Shown: one piece after another, positions 23,199-35,577 of the stretch
Position numbering within the stretch: the first letter of the stretch is position 1
Layout: the number at the start of each line of letters is the position of its first letter
Source of the DNA: Tomocerus qinae
Taxonomy: Eukaryota > Arthropoda > Collembola > Entomobryomorpha > Tomoceridae
Assembly (NCBI GenBank): GCA_020055645.1
Contig: CM034546.1
Location: 42,408,001-42,472,000, forward strand
Reading direction: 5' to 3'
DNA: 64,000 nucleotides
Program-made: the position numbers and the translations under genes
The notes under the pieces: model-generated
What the model was told of the DNA's origin: nothing
What the model saw: the letters and a program-made list of their open reading frames with translations, nothing else
The model's database searches: none

Positions 23199-23759
23199 AT
23201 GTCTGAAGTCGTAGCCATAGTCGTCGACATGCAATTCGCACTAACTTTTTCATTAGTATCACCCTAAAGGTGACGTTGTTTCGCTCTCTGTGAAGAAGAC
23301 TTATACCTACGTAGTCTAACTAACTCTTGGTATTCTCCACCATTAGTTTTCACAGAATCCCTATATTGGTGGATATTATCAAGGAGTAGAGTTCATATTA
23401 TAGTCCTCCACATTTATTTCGACCCCATTGTAGTGTATGTTGCGGTAGTTTTTAACAATCACAACTAGTTTATTATAAAACATAATTTTCTTTCGTACAA
23501 TCCAGCGACTTTTTACAACGTTCGAGGCAGAGGAGTTTATTTTATTAATGTTTTGCGTTCCAGGATGAAGATGATTATTTAATTAATGCATACTTCAAAT
23601 GTTTTAGATCGACCTTACCATTAGATAACTTTTAACACATATAATTTCTTTCTTATGGAGCTCAACTTTATACAATTCCCAAAATCTCCATATTTAATTA
23701 CATTGAATGTTTGACGGACAGGAGATATAGTTGAGATAGGTAGAGTTATGTTTATGCAT

Positions 23760-26700
23760 AGGTGTACAGGGGACGCATAGTAAACGGTAATGGAACTGAG
23801 TTCAATATTACCACCGGCTAGTGACTAAAATGGTAGTGGCCAAAATGGTCTAGTGGCTGGCTAAAACGTTTGCTGGCCGGTTGACGAATTGACATTTCAT
23901 TGTTATGGATGTGGTAAGATCTGCCCGTAAGTCTTTCCTTAAAATCCTTCTCGGAATTGGTAATCCGGAAAAAGGTGAGGGAAGGGACGGCGAAGGTTCA
24001 GGTAGCGGTTCAGGTAACAAACGAAAGGCCCAGGGTAGTGAAACTTTTCCAGCACACCCAAAAATTGTAAGCACAGGTAAAGGACTGGGAGTACTTATAA
24101 TTAAGTGTTCACGTTTACCTAATGCTATACTGTTGCTAGCCGATGCTGCACGCTGGCTGGCTTGATTCATGGTTCTACTCTACAGTACATCTTCTGTGCA
24201 TTGCTTGCTTTACATTACTGCCTTTACATTTACACTATTACACTAGTAACTATAATAAACTTCTACCATTGCCCCATAATCACTGATATCCATAAATATT
24301 GTCATGTCTAGGTTTCAAACCCCGATTTAAGGCCCTTATGGCATTGAACATGACATAATATTTACATATTCGGAATCTACGTTATTCCGAGATTCAGAAT
24401 CTATATTTAGTTAACATTCGAGTTTTTAACTCGGAATGTCAAGATTCTGCACTACAATGAAAATGTAGATTAATTATTATTATCGCTCTCCGTCTCTTTT
24501 GTATGTTACGGACACCTTCGTAAATACCTATATAACTTCTATAGTAAAGTAATGTGTAACTGCTCACACAACCGTGAATAAACTGGTTTGTGAAGTTACA
24601 GACATTTATCAATATTTCCCTGCACATATAAAGCAAGCAGTATTTGCTTTATAAGGTACATACTTTCAAGTCAGGCTAAGTACGTGTGCTTTGATGCATG
24701 CCATCAAGGACAACTACTTTTATTCCATTAGTAGACCACTGTGTCTTTAATTCCAACGGTACCTTACCGCTTCCTTCCTCTTAGTTAAATGGTATCTCCG
24801 AATAGTTAAATCTTAAGTATGACACGACGTTCTGTGAACGTATATTTAGGCGTGTCACTTTAGGACACAACGTTTTAGAAACGTATAGTTAGGCGTGTCC
24901 CTATTCTAGAACAATCTCAATGTAAAAGAAGTGTTCTCAATTAGCCGTAATATTCTAGATGTAATAGAATATTCTAGAATAATCCGAAATGCAATATCCA
25001 CCGGATATTGCATCAGCCACTTAGAATGATGAAAATCCCACAGGATATTGCATCATCGTAATTCTAAAAATAGACATTTAATGACACTTTTTATGATCTT
25101 AAAATTAGTATAAAAGGCGAGACAATTCGCCAGGTAAAACAAGAGAGACAGACAGACAGTCTTAACTATTAGACTTCCCTGGTCTTCTGCCAATGGATAG
25201 TAGCCAATAGAGAAAGCGGAACGATATTCGGACCGTGAGTACAGGTGGCGAATGCACCATCTACAGAAGCCAGGGAAGGCCAGTCTACCACGATATTATT
25301 ATGACTGGTTTAGACAGAGAACTATTTACATAGTACTCCCGCCAGCCATTGTTTATAAAGCTGAGTGGTTGAGTTATAAGTACCCTTAAGTTCCTATCAC
25401 CCGGGATGACTAGTGATTGTAAAGTCAGTCCGGTTTAGTATAAGTACATAGCCGCCAGTCAAGTATTGTAAGGCTGCGCGGCCCCCTCAAGATAACACAA
25501 ACAAAGTACAAATAAAGAAGACTGATTTCTAAAAGACCTTAGAGTGCGTGGCCCTTTTATTCAAGACGTTACCCGTTGTTGCTGTGTTTGTTATCACCCG
25601 TTTATCATAACATCATGGAAAAGATAGCAAACGCTGCAATATGTATTATATGTAAATCTAAAACTAAACTTGCACAAAAACAATGCTGTTTTGTTTTTTA
25701 ATTATGGCTTATTTCTGATTGCCATTAATATTGCTTGAATTTTTACTCATTATATTTATGAAAGACAATAATATACTCTAATAAGGTCCATGTCATTTTA
25801 GGCAGTATACAAAAAAATTTCGATGCTGGAAGTAAACTTATGTTTGCAACTTCTAACAACGCTGAACTACAATAAGTTTTTTCTACTTTATCTTAAGTAG
25901 TATAATAAAATAATAAAATATACAATACTTGTTAATTTTCAATGTAACTAAATATAATAATACCCAAACTATCAAATACTGGAATTGACAAGCTGGTGAT
26001 ATATTCGTCCAAATGATACTACAATTTAAGCTATAAGTACTTACCATCATTCTTGGTTGTCATTAGACTAACCATTTTTAATTATTTAAATTTTTTCATG
26101 TTTACAACATTATGCATTAGTTAAACCGTGTAATTGTATTGTAGTATTCGTTGGGCGTTGCTACAAGTTGCAACCAGTAAGCTTATCACTTCCCGTATCA
26201 AAAAAGCTTTCACATTACTAAATTACTATATTATTGTCTTTCATAAATATAATAAGTAAAAATTTAAGCAATATTAATGGCAATCACAAATAAGTCATAA
26301 TTAAAAAACTAAACAGCATTGCTTTGTGCGAGTTTAGTTTCAGATTTACATATAATACATATTTATGGATATCATTGACTATGGGGCAATGGTAGAAATT
26401 TATTATTACTAGTAGTGTAATAGTGCAAATACAAAGCAAACAATGCACAGAAGATATACTGTAGAATAGAACCATGAATCAAGCCAGCGTGCAGCATCGG
26501 CTAGCAACAGTAGCATTAGGTAAACCTGAACACTTAATTGTAAGTACTCCAATGCTTACAATTTTTGGGTATGCTGGAAAAGTCTTACTACCCTGGAACT
26601 TTCGTTTGCTACGAACCTTCGCCGTCCCTACCCTCACCTTTTTCCGGATTACCAATCTCGAGTAAGAGATTAAGAAAAGATTAGGCGGCAGTAGAGCCCA

Positions 26701-27200
26701 AACCCCATTGTTATATGGGTTGATACGATCTAGAAATGAGTACTCTAGATGTGCTGTAGTTATACCTAAAGCTTGTTGAAATCTTGTTTGCTCAGCTTTG
26801 ACAAAATGATTTATTACAAACATCCAATTAGAAGTACATCTAAACAAACACCTCTGGTAAAACCTCAAACTGTACACAATCTAATTCCATATTGGGGGTC
26901 TAGATAAATATAAAATTAAAAATTGAATCAAGTCTTATTATTTCTGTATTTAACAGATCAATAAATTCATAAAAAGTTACTTGTCCGCGATAACATATTT
27001 CATGGTGCACACAGAATCACATGAAAGGAATGATGCATTATGCAATCTTTATTTTAAGGCAAAATAGCCATTTTTGTCCATTATGGCCATTTTATCCAGG
27101 TAGCTGGCTAGAATGTAAAAAACCGGCTAAAATAAAACACTGTATATTACCCTTCATGCACAAAGGTCCATTACCGTTTCATCTGCGCCACAATGTACAA
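23760..27200. repeat. Large decayed inverted repeat, split by a solo LTR
   Basis: Outer ends share AAACGGTAATGG (23772-) and CCATTACCGTTT (near 27170). Inner arms match in opposite orientation: 23940-24299 with 26380-26680, and 25639-~25790 with ~26215-26375. Both arms carry remnants of one frame (KRKAQGSETFP.HPKIVS on +; KRKFQGSKTFP.YPKIVS on the minus strand, 26877-26479). That frame looks like a transposon protein but I cannot name it. Either two copies inserted head to head or a long-armed element decayed. Confidence 0.6.
24300..25638 (+). mobile_element. Solo LTR, 1,339 bp (TSD ATAT)
   Basis: It starts TGTCATG and ends GCTGCA, flanked by ATAT at 24296-24299 and 25639-25642. The opposite arm of the surrounding inverted repeat shows the uninterrupted sequence (ATAAATATGTATTATATG), which fixes the boundaries independently. 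Inside are a TATA box (GTATAAAAGG, ~25111), an AATAAA signal (~25519) and two ~40-bp copies of GACAC.ACGTT..AACGTATA.TTAGGCGTGTC near 24820-24900. No coding region or primer site, as expected of a recombined solo LTR. Orientation follows the TATA and polyadenylation signals. Confidence 0.75.
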
Positions 27201-27248
27201 ACCTTCCTGGGACACAAAACTGTTTAATTTACTCAAATTTAACTATTT

Positions 27249-27608
27249 TTGTTCACCTCGAATGTTTTAGTTCACAGCTGTGGACATCGTGTCACCAACG
27301 TTCTCAATATATCCTATAGCTGTACTTGTACTCATTTAGTTGTCATTGGCCATTGGCACATAAGTAGAGCAGTAAATGACACATATGTAGCTAATTTTAA
27401 TTATTTAAGAATGCAAAGCTACAATTCCAAGTACCCTGAAATAGTAATACTTATATTCACCAACACCGCTCATAACCTAACTGACATGACTATCTCTATG
27501 AAAAAGGCAACCTCACACCTGTTAAAAGTTAAAACTGGTTTCAAATTATCTTTGAAACGAATGGGAAATGATAGTAATTGTTGCCGGCCCTATTATTTTG
27601 GTGATTAG
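27249..27608 (+). other. 119-codon open frame, unrecognised
   Basis: The frame has no domain, signal peptide or splice context that I recognise, and its AT-rich composition matches its surroundings. I consider it most likely a chance frame. No other gene is visible between 27200 and 28172. Confidence 0.12.
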
Positions 27609-28180
27609 TGGTCGGGCGTCTTCAGGTCACCAACCAATTAGTGAACGGTAACATCCAAAACTTATATGTATAGTTGAAACTATAAAACTCAAAACCATAC
27701 TCTACCCTAATGCCAATGCTACTCATATTTGTTCTTATGGTGTACAGTAAATAAAACTGGCGTTGACAAAAAAGGAAATATAATGTTGTCAAAAAATTAA
27801 ATGTAGTTGACTAAATACGTTTTTGTTGTATTGACAGTTTAAGTTTGACAAAAATGGGAGATTTCTTTTTCTTTGAGTTGGAAATAAATTTACTTCTTTT
27901 ACGGACTAGTTAGAGTCAGTCATTGCTCCACTTATGTTTAATCGCCAAAGAAAAAACTGAGTAATAGTATAATACATTAAAAGAGTTGGTGCCACGACGG
28001 CCACGACCAGCTAATACATTCGCAACTATTCGTTTCCCCATCAAGTTAAACATTTGGTGTAAGTAAATACATATCAAACTTACAGTATAAGTCGTGCTTC
28101 CCAGAAAAGAAATTGTATAAATAAACTAGAAGGTAATATCTAAGTATAAGATATGTCTAAGACATTTGAAGTATTAATAA

Positions 28181-30812
28181 TAGGGCATCCAGTCTCGATA
28201 GCTTTCCGCCAGTCCCGGGAAATGAGACTTCCCGGGAAATTCCCGGGAATTTCCCGAGACTGGAATAATGTAAAATAATAGTAAAAACGACCCGAATTTT
28301 TTTTAAAAAACCGCGTTTATTTAATTACTTGTAAGATGTGCATTACATTTAGTGGTAATTTTATTATATATTCCTAAATGTAAAATAAATAAAGCATTAA
28401 TCCTGTTGGAGTTTTCATACCCACATTAGAAGTTATTCATTCTGAAAATAAAATCGTAAATAGCAGAGATGGTCGAGTGTTTCATCTTTATAACTGGATC
28501 TTATCTTGTTGCATAAGTAACCACTTGAAGAAAATGCCCGTTCCGACTCCACACTGGTTGGAACAATTCCCATCAATAAATCATATGCGACGGACAAATG
28601 AATACCCCGTTTTCCACCGGCTTCAAAAAGCTTCATCTCTTGTTTGATAGTTGACAAAAAAGATTTTGTTGGTTGAGTTTTTTCAATGTGATTCGACGAT
28701 AATGCTTTTGTTAATGCTAAATCTAATTCTTTGTGCGATTCTGTCTTGCTACTTTGCAATTTGCTCACCTCCGTCAATTCAGTAGATGCCAAATTTTGAA
28801 TAGATTTTGAAGGTTCATTTGAGGTTTCCAAACGAATAATTAGGTCTTTTAAACTAGTGGCAATTTTAGTGAATGTTACCGGGTTAGAAACCTCATCTTC
28901 TTCATCATTGTCGGACAAATACTCTCCCTTGTGAAGATATTGCAAAATATCGGATAAAATGGTTCTCCTCTGACCAATCCGAATTTTTAGCGCTTCATGT
29001 AATTCCAGTGACAGTGCAGAGTTTTGCTCTTTCAATTTCCGCAAAGTAAAATTAAATGCAGCATCCGCTGTTATCAAATTGCCATCACGCTTGCAAAGCG
29101 CCTCAACGATAGCTTGTATTGGTTTAAGAGCTTCAACAATGTCAGAAATTCTTTCAATTTCCCATTCCTCAAGAGTAATAGCAGGAAAGACATCCACCAA
29201 AGCCTTCTTGATACAATTTCTCAATTTGTAAAATCTTTCCATCATGATAGCTAGACTACTCCATCTAGTTTTAGAATCAAGCAGCAAACATAATTCGCTT
29301 CCAAAATCCGTTTTAACGAATTTTTGTAATGTTTCATTTTTTAAAGGGGATTTCTTAAACTTTTTGACAATGCTTCTCACTTTATCAATGATGGGATTGA
29401 GCTTTTCGGAATTGCAGATTTGAGAATTTTCTTCGTCGGTATCGCTATCGTAACTATCAGATTGTATAATTGTATATCTGAGCAGCCGTCTGAATCAGAT
29501 TCATCTTCATTTTCGTCCTCTTCGCGGTCACTAATCTCACCCTGAATTTGAACAGTTTCTGATTTTTTCTTATAAAGAACATCCAACACTGCTAATTGTA
29601 TCCCATGTGCAAAACATAATTGTTGACTGCATGGAGCAAGTTTCCCGATTTTAGTCATTACAGATGTCCCATCCGTTATGACGCTGACAATATCGCTTTC
29701 CAAAGACAAGTCGTACTCATCTAGTTTCTTTTGGACCAATTGAAGACATTTTTCCGCGGTCATGGAGCCGACTATCCGAACTAGACCCAAATTCCATATT
29801 TTTGTAGGTTTTCCATGGAGAATAAGGTTCATAAATCGTCTATTCCTTGTAGAAGTCCATTCGTCGAACGTAACACTAAATTTTTGACCGTTTAATTTCA
29901 ACAGAGTTATCGTAGTTTTCTCTCTCTCTCGAATTTTCTTAGAGAAATCGACCACTAATTTCTGTATGGTGGTCGCCGATTTTGGGAGTTCTGAAAATCC
30001 ATTTGCTTTTAAGGCATCCCTTAAATCACTTGATGTCACAAATACTCTAAAAGGCAAACCGTCTTTTGCTGTCATTCGAGCTAAGGTCTGGGCCATGTCT
30101 TTTTCCTTTTTGACGAAAAATCTTGAAATGTCACCCCTGTCACATTTTTTCGGCAAAGAGCGGCAATCGGCATCTGCATTTAAATTTTTTTCTTAATTGT
30201 CATTTATAAATTTGGTCACAAAATGTGTACTGTTTGCTTTGTGAAATTCGTATAAAATAATTTCATTCTTAGGTAAGAAACGTTTATATTACCCGACATT
30301 TCTTCATTTTCTGTTGCTTTCCTTTTTATCAATTCGATAAAATGGATGGCTTTCAGATGCTTGTGGAGTCCTGATGTATTTCCTCCAGTACATTTTATTG
30401 ACTTTAGACACGTTTTAATTTTGCATTTGGCCGAATCTCCTTCTTTCTCAAAATAATGCCAAACAGATTTATTAGTGTCCGATTTACTAGTTGACGACTT
30501 AGCCTTTTCACCTTTACTTGACCAATCTTCACCTGTTTGGTTGGCCATTTCTTTGTCCCTTGGCGAAAATTATTGTAAAATGAAATTTGAAGTTACACAA
30601 TATAGCTCAACTCATTCCACAGTCAAATCAAAGCATTGGTATTTAAATTTAAAAATTTTAAATTTCGCGTTAATTGACCAAGGCAAACAGACCTGATCAG
30701 ATAATGCTTAGATTTTCCAGAATTTCCCGAGACTGAGGCAGCCAGTCTCGAGAAATAGGTCTCGAGACTCCCGGGAATTCCCGGGACTGATTTCTCGAGA
30801 CTGGATGCCCTA
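28181..30812 (-). mobile_element. Near-autonomous hAT transposon (TSD ATTAATAA)
   Basis: The 2,632-bp element has termini TAGGGCATCCAGTCTCGA / TCGAGACTGGATGCCCTA and perfect 8-bp duplications ATTAATAA at 28173-28180 and 30813-30820. Subterminal zones are packed with CCCGGGAATTCCCGGG and GTCTCGAGAC palindromes, typical transposase-binding regions. It encodes a BED-finger hAT transposase on the minus strand that is broken by one frameshift. Confidence 0.95.
28433..30548 (-). pseudogene. hAT transposase with BED finger and hATC domain (one frameshift)
   Basis: Exon 1 (30548-30293) carries a BED zinc finger (SVWHYFEKEGD..., C..C...H..H ending LHKHLKAIH). A GTAATA donor and a TTTAAATGCAG acceptor join it in phase to exon 2 from 30173. 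The RNase H-like core shows the first Asp in FSVTFDEWTS and the second in VITDGTSVM. An acidic insert lies near 29470-29560. Around 29440-29480 the frame shifts, and the rest continues in another frame to 28433 (KLNPIIDKVRSIV, EEWEIERISDIVEALKPI). It ends in the hAT C-terminal dimerisation domain (PTSVESERAFSSSG, LDHLCYLRFYF). Apart from the shift no stops interrupt it, so inactivation is recent or the shift is an assembly error. Confidence 0.9.
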
Positions 30813-31013
30813 ATTAATAAGATAGGAAACTTTAGACAAAGTAAACAGTCGCTCTCTGGCTAGAACGTATTTTAAGAACATGACCATGAACACTGCAGTG
30901 TTTAGTACGTCGTAGTTGTATAGATTTCAAACTGACACTGAACTGTACATAGATTATAAAACTGTGCCAAGTAAAAATCAACTTGAATCGAATTATTAAA
31001 ATACATTTTCAAA

Positions 31014-34000
31014 ATGATTATTTATAAACGACTGTTTATTGGAATTATTGTGTGGGCCCATTTTTACACACCAAGAATTATTTCTGCTGGAAAATTAGAA
31101 CGATTGATGTCAATAGAGAAGGATTGTCACATTAACATAATTATTTACGAGCCTCACTCCACTGAAACTTCAGCTAAATTGGAGGAGTTAAGGCAAACAA
31201 AAATTCCGTTTTCCCTTACAAATGTTGATACATTGAAAGGATTTCCAGACAGAAGTTATGAAAATACGACACAATGGGAAACGGAATTAAATGAATATTA
31301 TTGGGTGCCATCGTGTCCTTCGAGAGAAAATGTTAATAAGTACATTTCTCATCGGGTAACTTGCATCGTGTATTTTTCTGTCAACGTGAATTCCAGCCAC
31401 TTCATTGATTTGATATTCACGAAATATATTACAAAGTTCGTGGGAGGTTATTTCTGGTTCAATCCATATCATAATATCAGAAGATTTTTGTCGTCAATTT
31501 GTATTGAATCACAAAAAAAATTCGAGGAATATAAGAGCACTTATTTTCTGGTCCAAAAAACAGATCTGGGTTCCATGGAAAACAAAACCAAGTTATTAAT
31601 TAATATGAGAACACAATTTTCTGGATTAGAAGGGCATTATTTTGTGCACTCAATAGACGAAGACGACGGCAGGGAGTTTATTATTTGTGGGGAACTTCAA
31701 CATACAGTAATATGGAGCAATGGTTTAATTACTTCTAGGGACAGTTTAGTGTTTTCACACAATACTAACACTGAAGAAAATAATTTTGATCGGACATACT
31801 TAAAGAAAATCCGTACAGAAGCGGAGTTGCAAAGCAACGACAAAAAGTGTATATCCGTTGGTCGTGACGGAGATGTCCGAAAATTTAATAGGCCAGGATT
31901 AAATAGCGAAAGGTTTTCATCAGCTTTCAAAGGAGGATTGGTCGATGTATCAGACATATTATCTTTGATTGCTGTAGAGAGTTCTCCTAATACTACAATC
32001 AATTCATTTGAATGTTTTTATCTAACGTATCTTAAATATGGTGTTTCAATAGAGAATAAGAAATATATTGATGTGAAGGAGATTATCATAACAGGGACCG
32101 ACAGTTACAATTATATATCTTGTGTGGTTCTGGAGGACGCGAGTCTGTCGTTCTACGGCTACATCCGTCCATTTGATCTCTCTTCTTGGATTGGGATTCT
32201 GTCAACAATATTGCTTGTCACATTATTTTTCCAATTGACTTTATATTTGAAGCATAACCAAATCTACCAGCAGGGCCGGTGAGGTTTTTATGATGCCCGG
32301 GCAAAAGCTATTTTGATGCCCCCTTTTACTAACTTTAATGTGACTTCAGATTTTATTAAGAACAGAAATTATTTGTCGCACAAACTTAGGTTAAAATAGG
32401 GTAGAAATAGAAAACCAAATTTAAAGCTGACACCAAACGTTAAGACGCTTATGTTGAGACTGTTTGGGTTGAGATTGTTTGGGTTGAGAGAGACGGTTTG
32501 GGTTGAAACGGTTTGGGTTGAGAGAGACGGTTTGGGGTGAAACGGTTTGGGTTAAAAGAGACGGTTTGCGGTGAAACGGTTTGGGTTGAGACGATTTGGG
32601 TTGAAACGGTTTGTTTGAGACGGTTTGGGGTGATACAGTTTGGGTTGAGACGGTTTGGGTTGAGACTGTTTGGGTTGAGACGGTTTAGGTTGAAACGGTT
32701 TGAGTTGAGAGAGTTTGGGACTTGGGTTGACGCCGTTTAGGCTGAAACTGTTTGGGTTGAGACTGTTTTGATTGATACTTCTAGGGTTGAGACTGTTTTG
32801 ATTGATACTTCTAGGGTTGAGACTGTTTTGATTGATACTTCTAGGGTTGTTACTGTTTGGGTTGAGACTGTTTGGGTTGATACTTTTTGGGCTGATACTG
32901 TTTGGGTTGATACTTTTTGGGTTGTTACTGTTTGGGTTGAGACTGTTTGGGTTGATACTGTTTGGGTTGAGACCAGTTTTATTTGACATGGTATGGGTTG
33001 ACACGGTTTGGAAGGAAAAAGTTTGATGGCGGAGGAGTATGAAATAAATTTTGTTATTAATTAAATCATACCTTAAAGAAACCCACAAATATATTGTACT
33101 ATATTTCGGTTCCAATTGTAATAAGTTATCTAACAAGCTACTGTACGACTTTGTACGATGAATAGAACGAAATTTACATCAAGTTTTAATTACTTTTAAG
33201 TTTTTCTCCCACTTTCTTTGTCAATGGAAGGCTGTAACCTATTTGGTAGTGCCAGCAAACCTGAAGGGTTTCCATCAAGCTATTGCACGACTTGTTATAT
33301 GAATCGTTACATCAATTTTCAATTATTTTAAGTTTTTAAATCATATTACTTATCACAGAAAGGTTACAACCTATTTAGTAGTGTTTGTGGACTTGTCAGA
33401 TTTTAATCGAGCTATTGCACTACTTTATACAATGAAAAGATCTGACGTTACGTCGATTTTTGGTTATGTTAACCTGTTCAGCAATGTGGCAAATCATGTT
33501 AGCTGTCGAACATGCTTTTACACGACGTGGTTATGGTACCCAGAACCAAAGTTACGTCGATTTTTAGTAAAATTTGATCTTTAAACCCCACCCCTGGTCA
33601 GGGGGTGTGACCGATCTTGCTCATTTACAAACTCTGTTTCATGTTTTACTTTTTACTTCAAAAAGCTACCTTGTAAATTTGAAGTGACTAGTTTAAACCG
33701 TTCGAAGGCTAGCGTGAACAGGGATTAACGGACGGACAGACAGACAACAGAAATAGTATTCGCATAAAGAGAAAAAAAACCTTTTCTGAATAATGATCAT
33801 TGTTAGAAACAAGTTAAAATCGGATTGCGTGAATGATAGTAAAAGGGAAACAAACTAATTAGTGGTGTTTGTTCCCGAGAAAGGCTTTGTTATTATAGCT
33901 TCTTTAAAATACTAATGTATATTTCAAATGGGTGGAAAAAAAATAATTTTTTTCGTGCATTTTGCTGCCCCCTTGAGCTTGATGCCCGGTGCCATCGCCC

Positions 34001-35164
34001 CGCTCGCCCCCCCAATTCCCCGGCCCTGTCTACCAGTTCATCTTCACTTGCTGGGCTTATGTCGTCTGCAACAATTGCGGATTACCCAGAAAAATAGAGA
34101 AATATTTCTGGATTAAAATAGTACTGGGTCCATACCTATTGATGTTCATCGTTCTTACTTACGGCTATGCAGGCATTGTCATCACCGATTTGGTTGAACC
34201 CAGGGCTACAAGACAAATCGAGTCTTTTCAGGAAATTGCAACTTTGGACGATATTTCAGTTGTCAGTCCACTTCAGCATGTAATTTACGAACCATGGTTA
34301 ATGGATAGAATTTTCCAGGTTGGAATATTATATAATTACAATTGTTACGTATATTTAAACGAAACACTAAATGAAAATAAAACGCCCTTATCGGAATATT
34401 TTGAAAAATGTGATTCTCTTTCGGGAGTCCTCACATTTGAAAATGTGTCAATCAAAGTTGTGGAGTCAGCTTTGGAGTTAAATAACCGAATTGGTGGTAA
34501 ACATATGTTTTCGCTTGTTTGGGAGTTATATTTTTACCCTACATGTCTTAAAAAATTTGAAGCTATTATCAATAAACTTGGTTTTCCACCGATTTCCCCA
34601 CAGCGATCTTTTCAGCAATGGATTTCTCAATGTAACAGATCAGTTTTTGTAGACAAACAAAGCAGAATTCATCGATTTTTAAACGATTCTTACTGGGATA
34701 TTAAAAAGGAGATCAAACCCAAACGAAAATTATACTTTGGAAATCCCGATAACAATACTTTTACTTTTGGCACGACAGTAAGAAGCGGATCAGTCTTCTA
34801 TCAAGAATACATGAAGGGAAAACTTTTTTATTTGTTACAATCAGGAATCCACGACAAATGGATAGATGTCTTCAATCATTTTAATTTCACCCTCTGTCAA
34901 CATTGTTTCGATAGAGACCAACCACGTCCTTTGACTTTTTATAATTCCAACATTTTCACCATTTTTGCTATTTATTTTGGTTGTGTCATTTTGTCTTTTT
35001 TGGAATTCTTATGGGAAGTTAAATGTGCCTTGTTTCAGTTTCACATATTTACTGACCTGATCTCGAAACTTAAAACATTATTTTTACATGAGAACCGAAA
35101 ACACACAGCAGCAGGTATTTTAGTAAATAGTCGACAGATTTCAGTAGAGTCACAGAACAATTAG
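31014..35164 (+). pseudogene. Ionotropic receptor-like gene split by a hAT insertion
   Basis: Two open halves, 31014-32270 and 34037-35164, join in phase (419 + 376 codons including stop, about 794 residues) when one TSD copy is counted. The first half has a signal peptide, a long extracellular/ligand-binding part, and TM1 after the conserved PFD..W (IRPFDLSSWIGILS). The second half has the membrane segment before YGYAGIVITDLVEP (the position of the IR Y.T.....L..P motif), the second ligand-binding lobe and a last membrane helix (IFTIFAIYFGCVILSF). IRs are cation channels of the glutamate-receptor superfamily used in chemo-, thermo- and hygrosensation. This one is divergent with no orthologue I can name. 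With the insertion present, translation would stop 12 bp inside it at TGA 32280-32282. Confidence 0.85.
32271..34028. mobile_element. hAT element inside the IR gene, with minisatellite (TSD TCTACCAG)
   Basis: The 1,758-bp element has ends CAGGGCCGG / CCGGCCCTG and perfect 8-bp duplications TCTACCAG at 32263-32270 and 34029-34036. Near both ends are GATGCCCGGGC and GATGCCCGG phrases. At 32440-33010 lies an array of ~15-bp units (GTTTGGGTTGAGACG and variants). At 33120-33440 are about three diverged ~155-bp repeats (CAAGCTATTGCACGACTT...). Long frames in the array (NPNSNNPKSI-type or VWVETVWVDT-type) are by-products of the repeat. No transposase. Confidence 0.93.
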
Positions 35165-35229
35165 GCATGTATCATGACTGTAGTATAAGAATAAACTATT
35201 GAATATTTAATGTTTTTAATATAATATAA

Positions 35230-35360
35230 TGTACCCCGAAGCAGTTTACCCGAAGTCCAGTATTAGCAATGTGTCTTTGTCGGGTAACTTCCGAAGGCAC
35301 CCGACGAAAGCATTTTACGTATGGCAGACGTCGGGTAAACTGCTTTGGGGTACATTATTA
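35230..35360. mobile_element. Short MITE, AATGTACCCC ends
   Basis: AATGTACCCCGAAGCAGTTT at the left pairs with AAACTGCTTTGGGGTACATT at the right, ~27 bp with one mismatch, around a ~70-bp core. AT-rich TATAATA flanks blur the target duplication. It lies just 3' of the IR stop codon. Confidence 0.7.
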
Positions 35361-35468
35361 TAAACATCAATTCGGTATGTTTGTCTCTACGTACGTATGT
35401 TTGTATGTACGTATGAAAATATCTTAATAGGGCAAGCCACTACGTTTCAAAACAAAGCTAGCTAAACA

Positions 35469-35495
35469 GTCTAGCTCAAATTGAGCTAGACTGTT
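35469..35495. repeat. 13-bp perfect inverted repeat CAGTCTAGCTCAA
   Basis: CAGTCTAGCTCAA-A-TTGAGCTAGACTG is nearly unspaced. It follows a TACGTACGTATG microsatellite (~35390). Could be a stem-loop or a transposon end; nothing else supports a role. Confidence 0.5.
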
Positions 35496-35577
35496 CAAAT
35501 TTTCAGGGTTCAATCTACAGGTAAATATGCAGGCCAAGTTCGTGAGTGGGCCCAATCAGTGACACTCGTGGTGGAAT

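Noticed and set aside
27940-28060. Minus-strand MGKRIVANVLAGRGRRGTNS-like short frame
   Set aside because: The Arg/Gly run looked like an RNA-binding protein piece, but the frame is ~50 codons with no matching exon, family or conserved neighbour.
32552-33136. Long minus-strand frame rich in NPNS/NPKSIN repeats
   Set aside because: It is the translation of the minisatellite inside the hAT element. The opposite strand is open too (VWVETVW-type), which is expected of a 15-bp repeat without stops.
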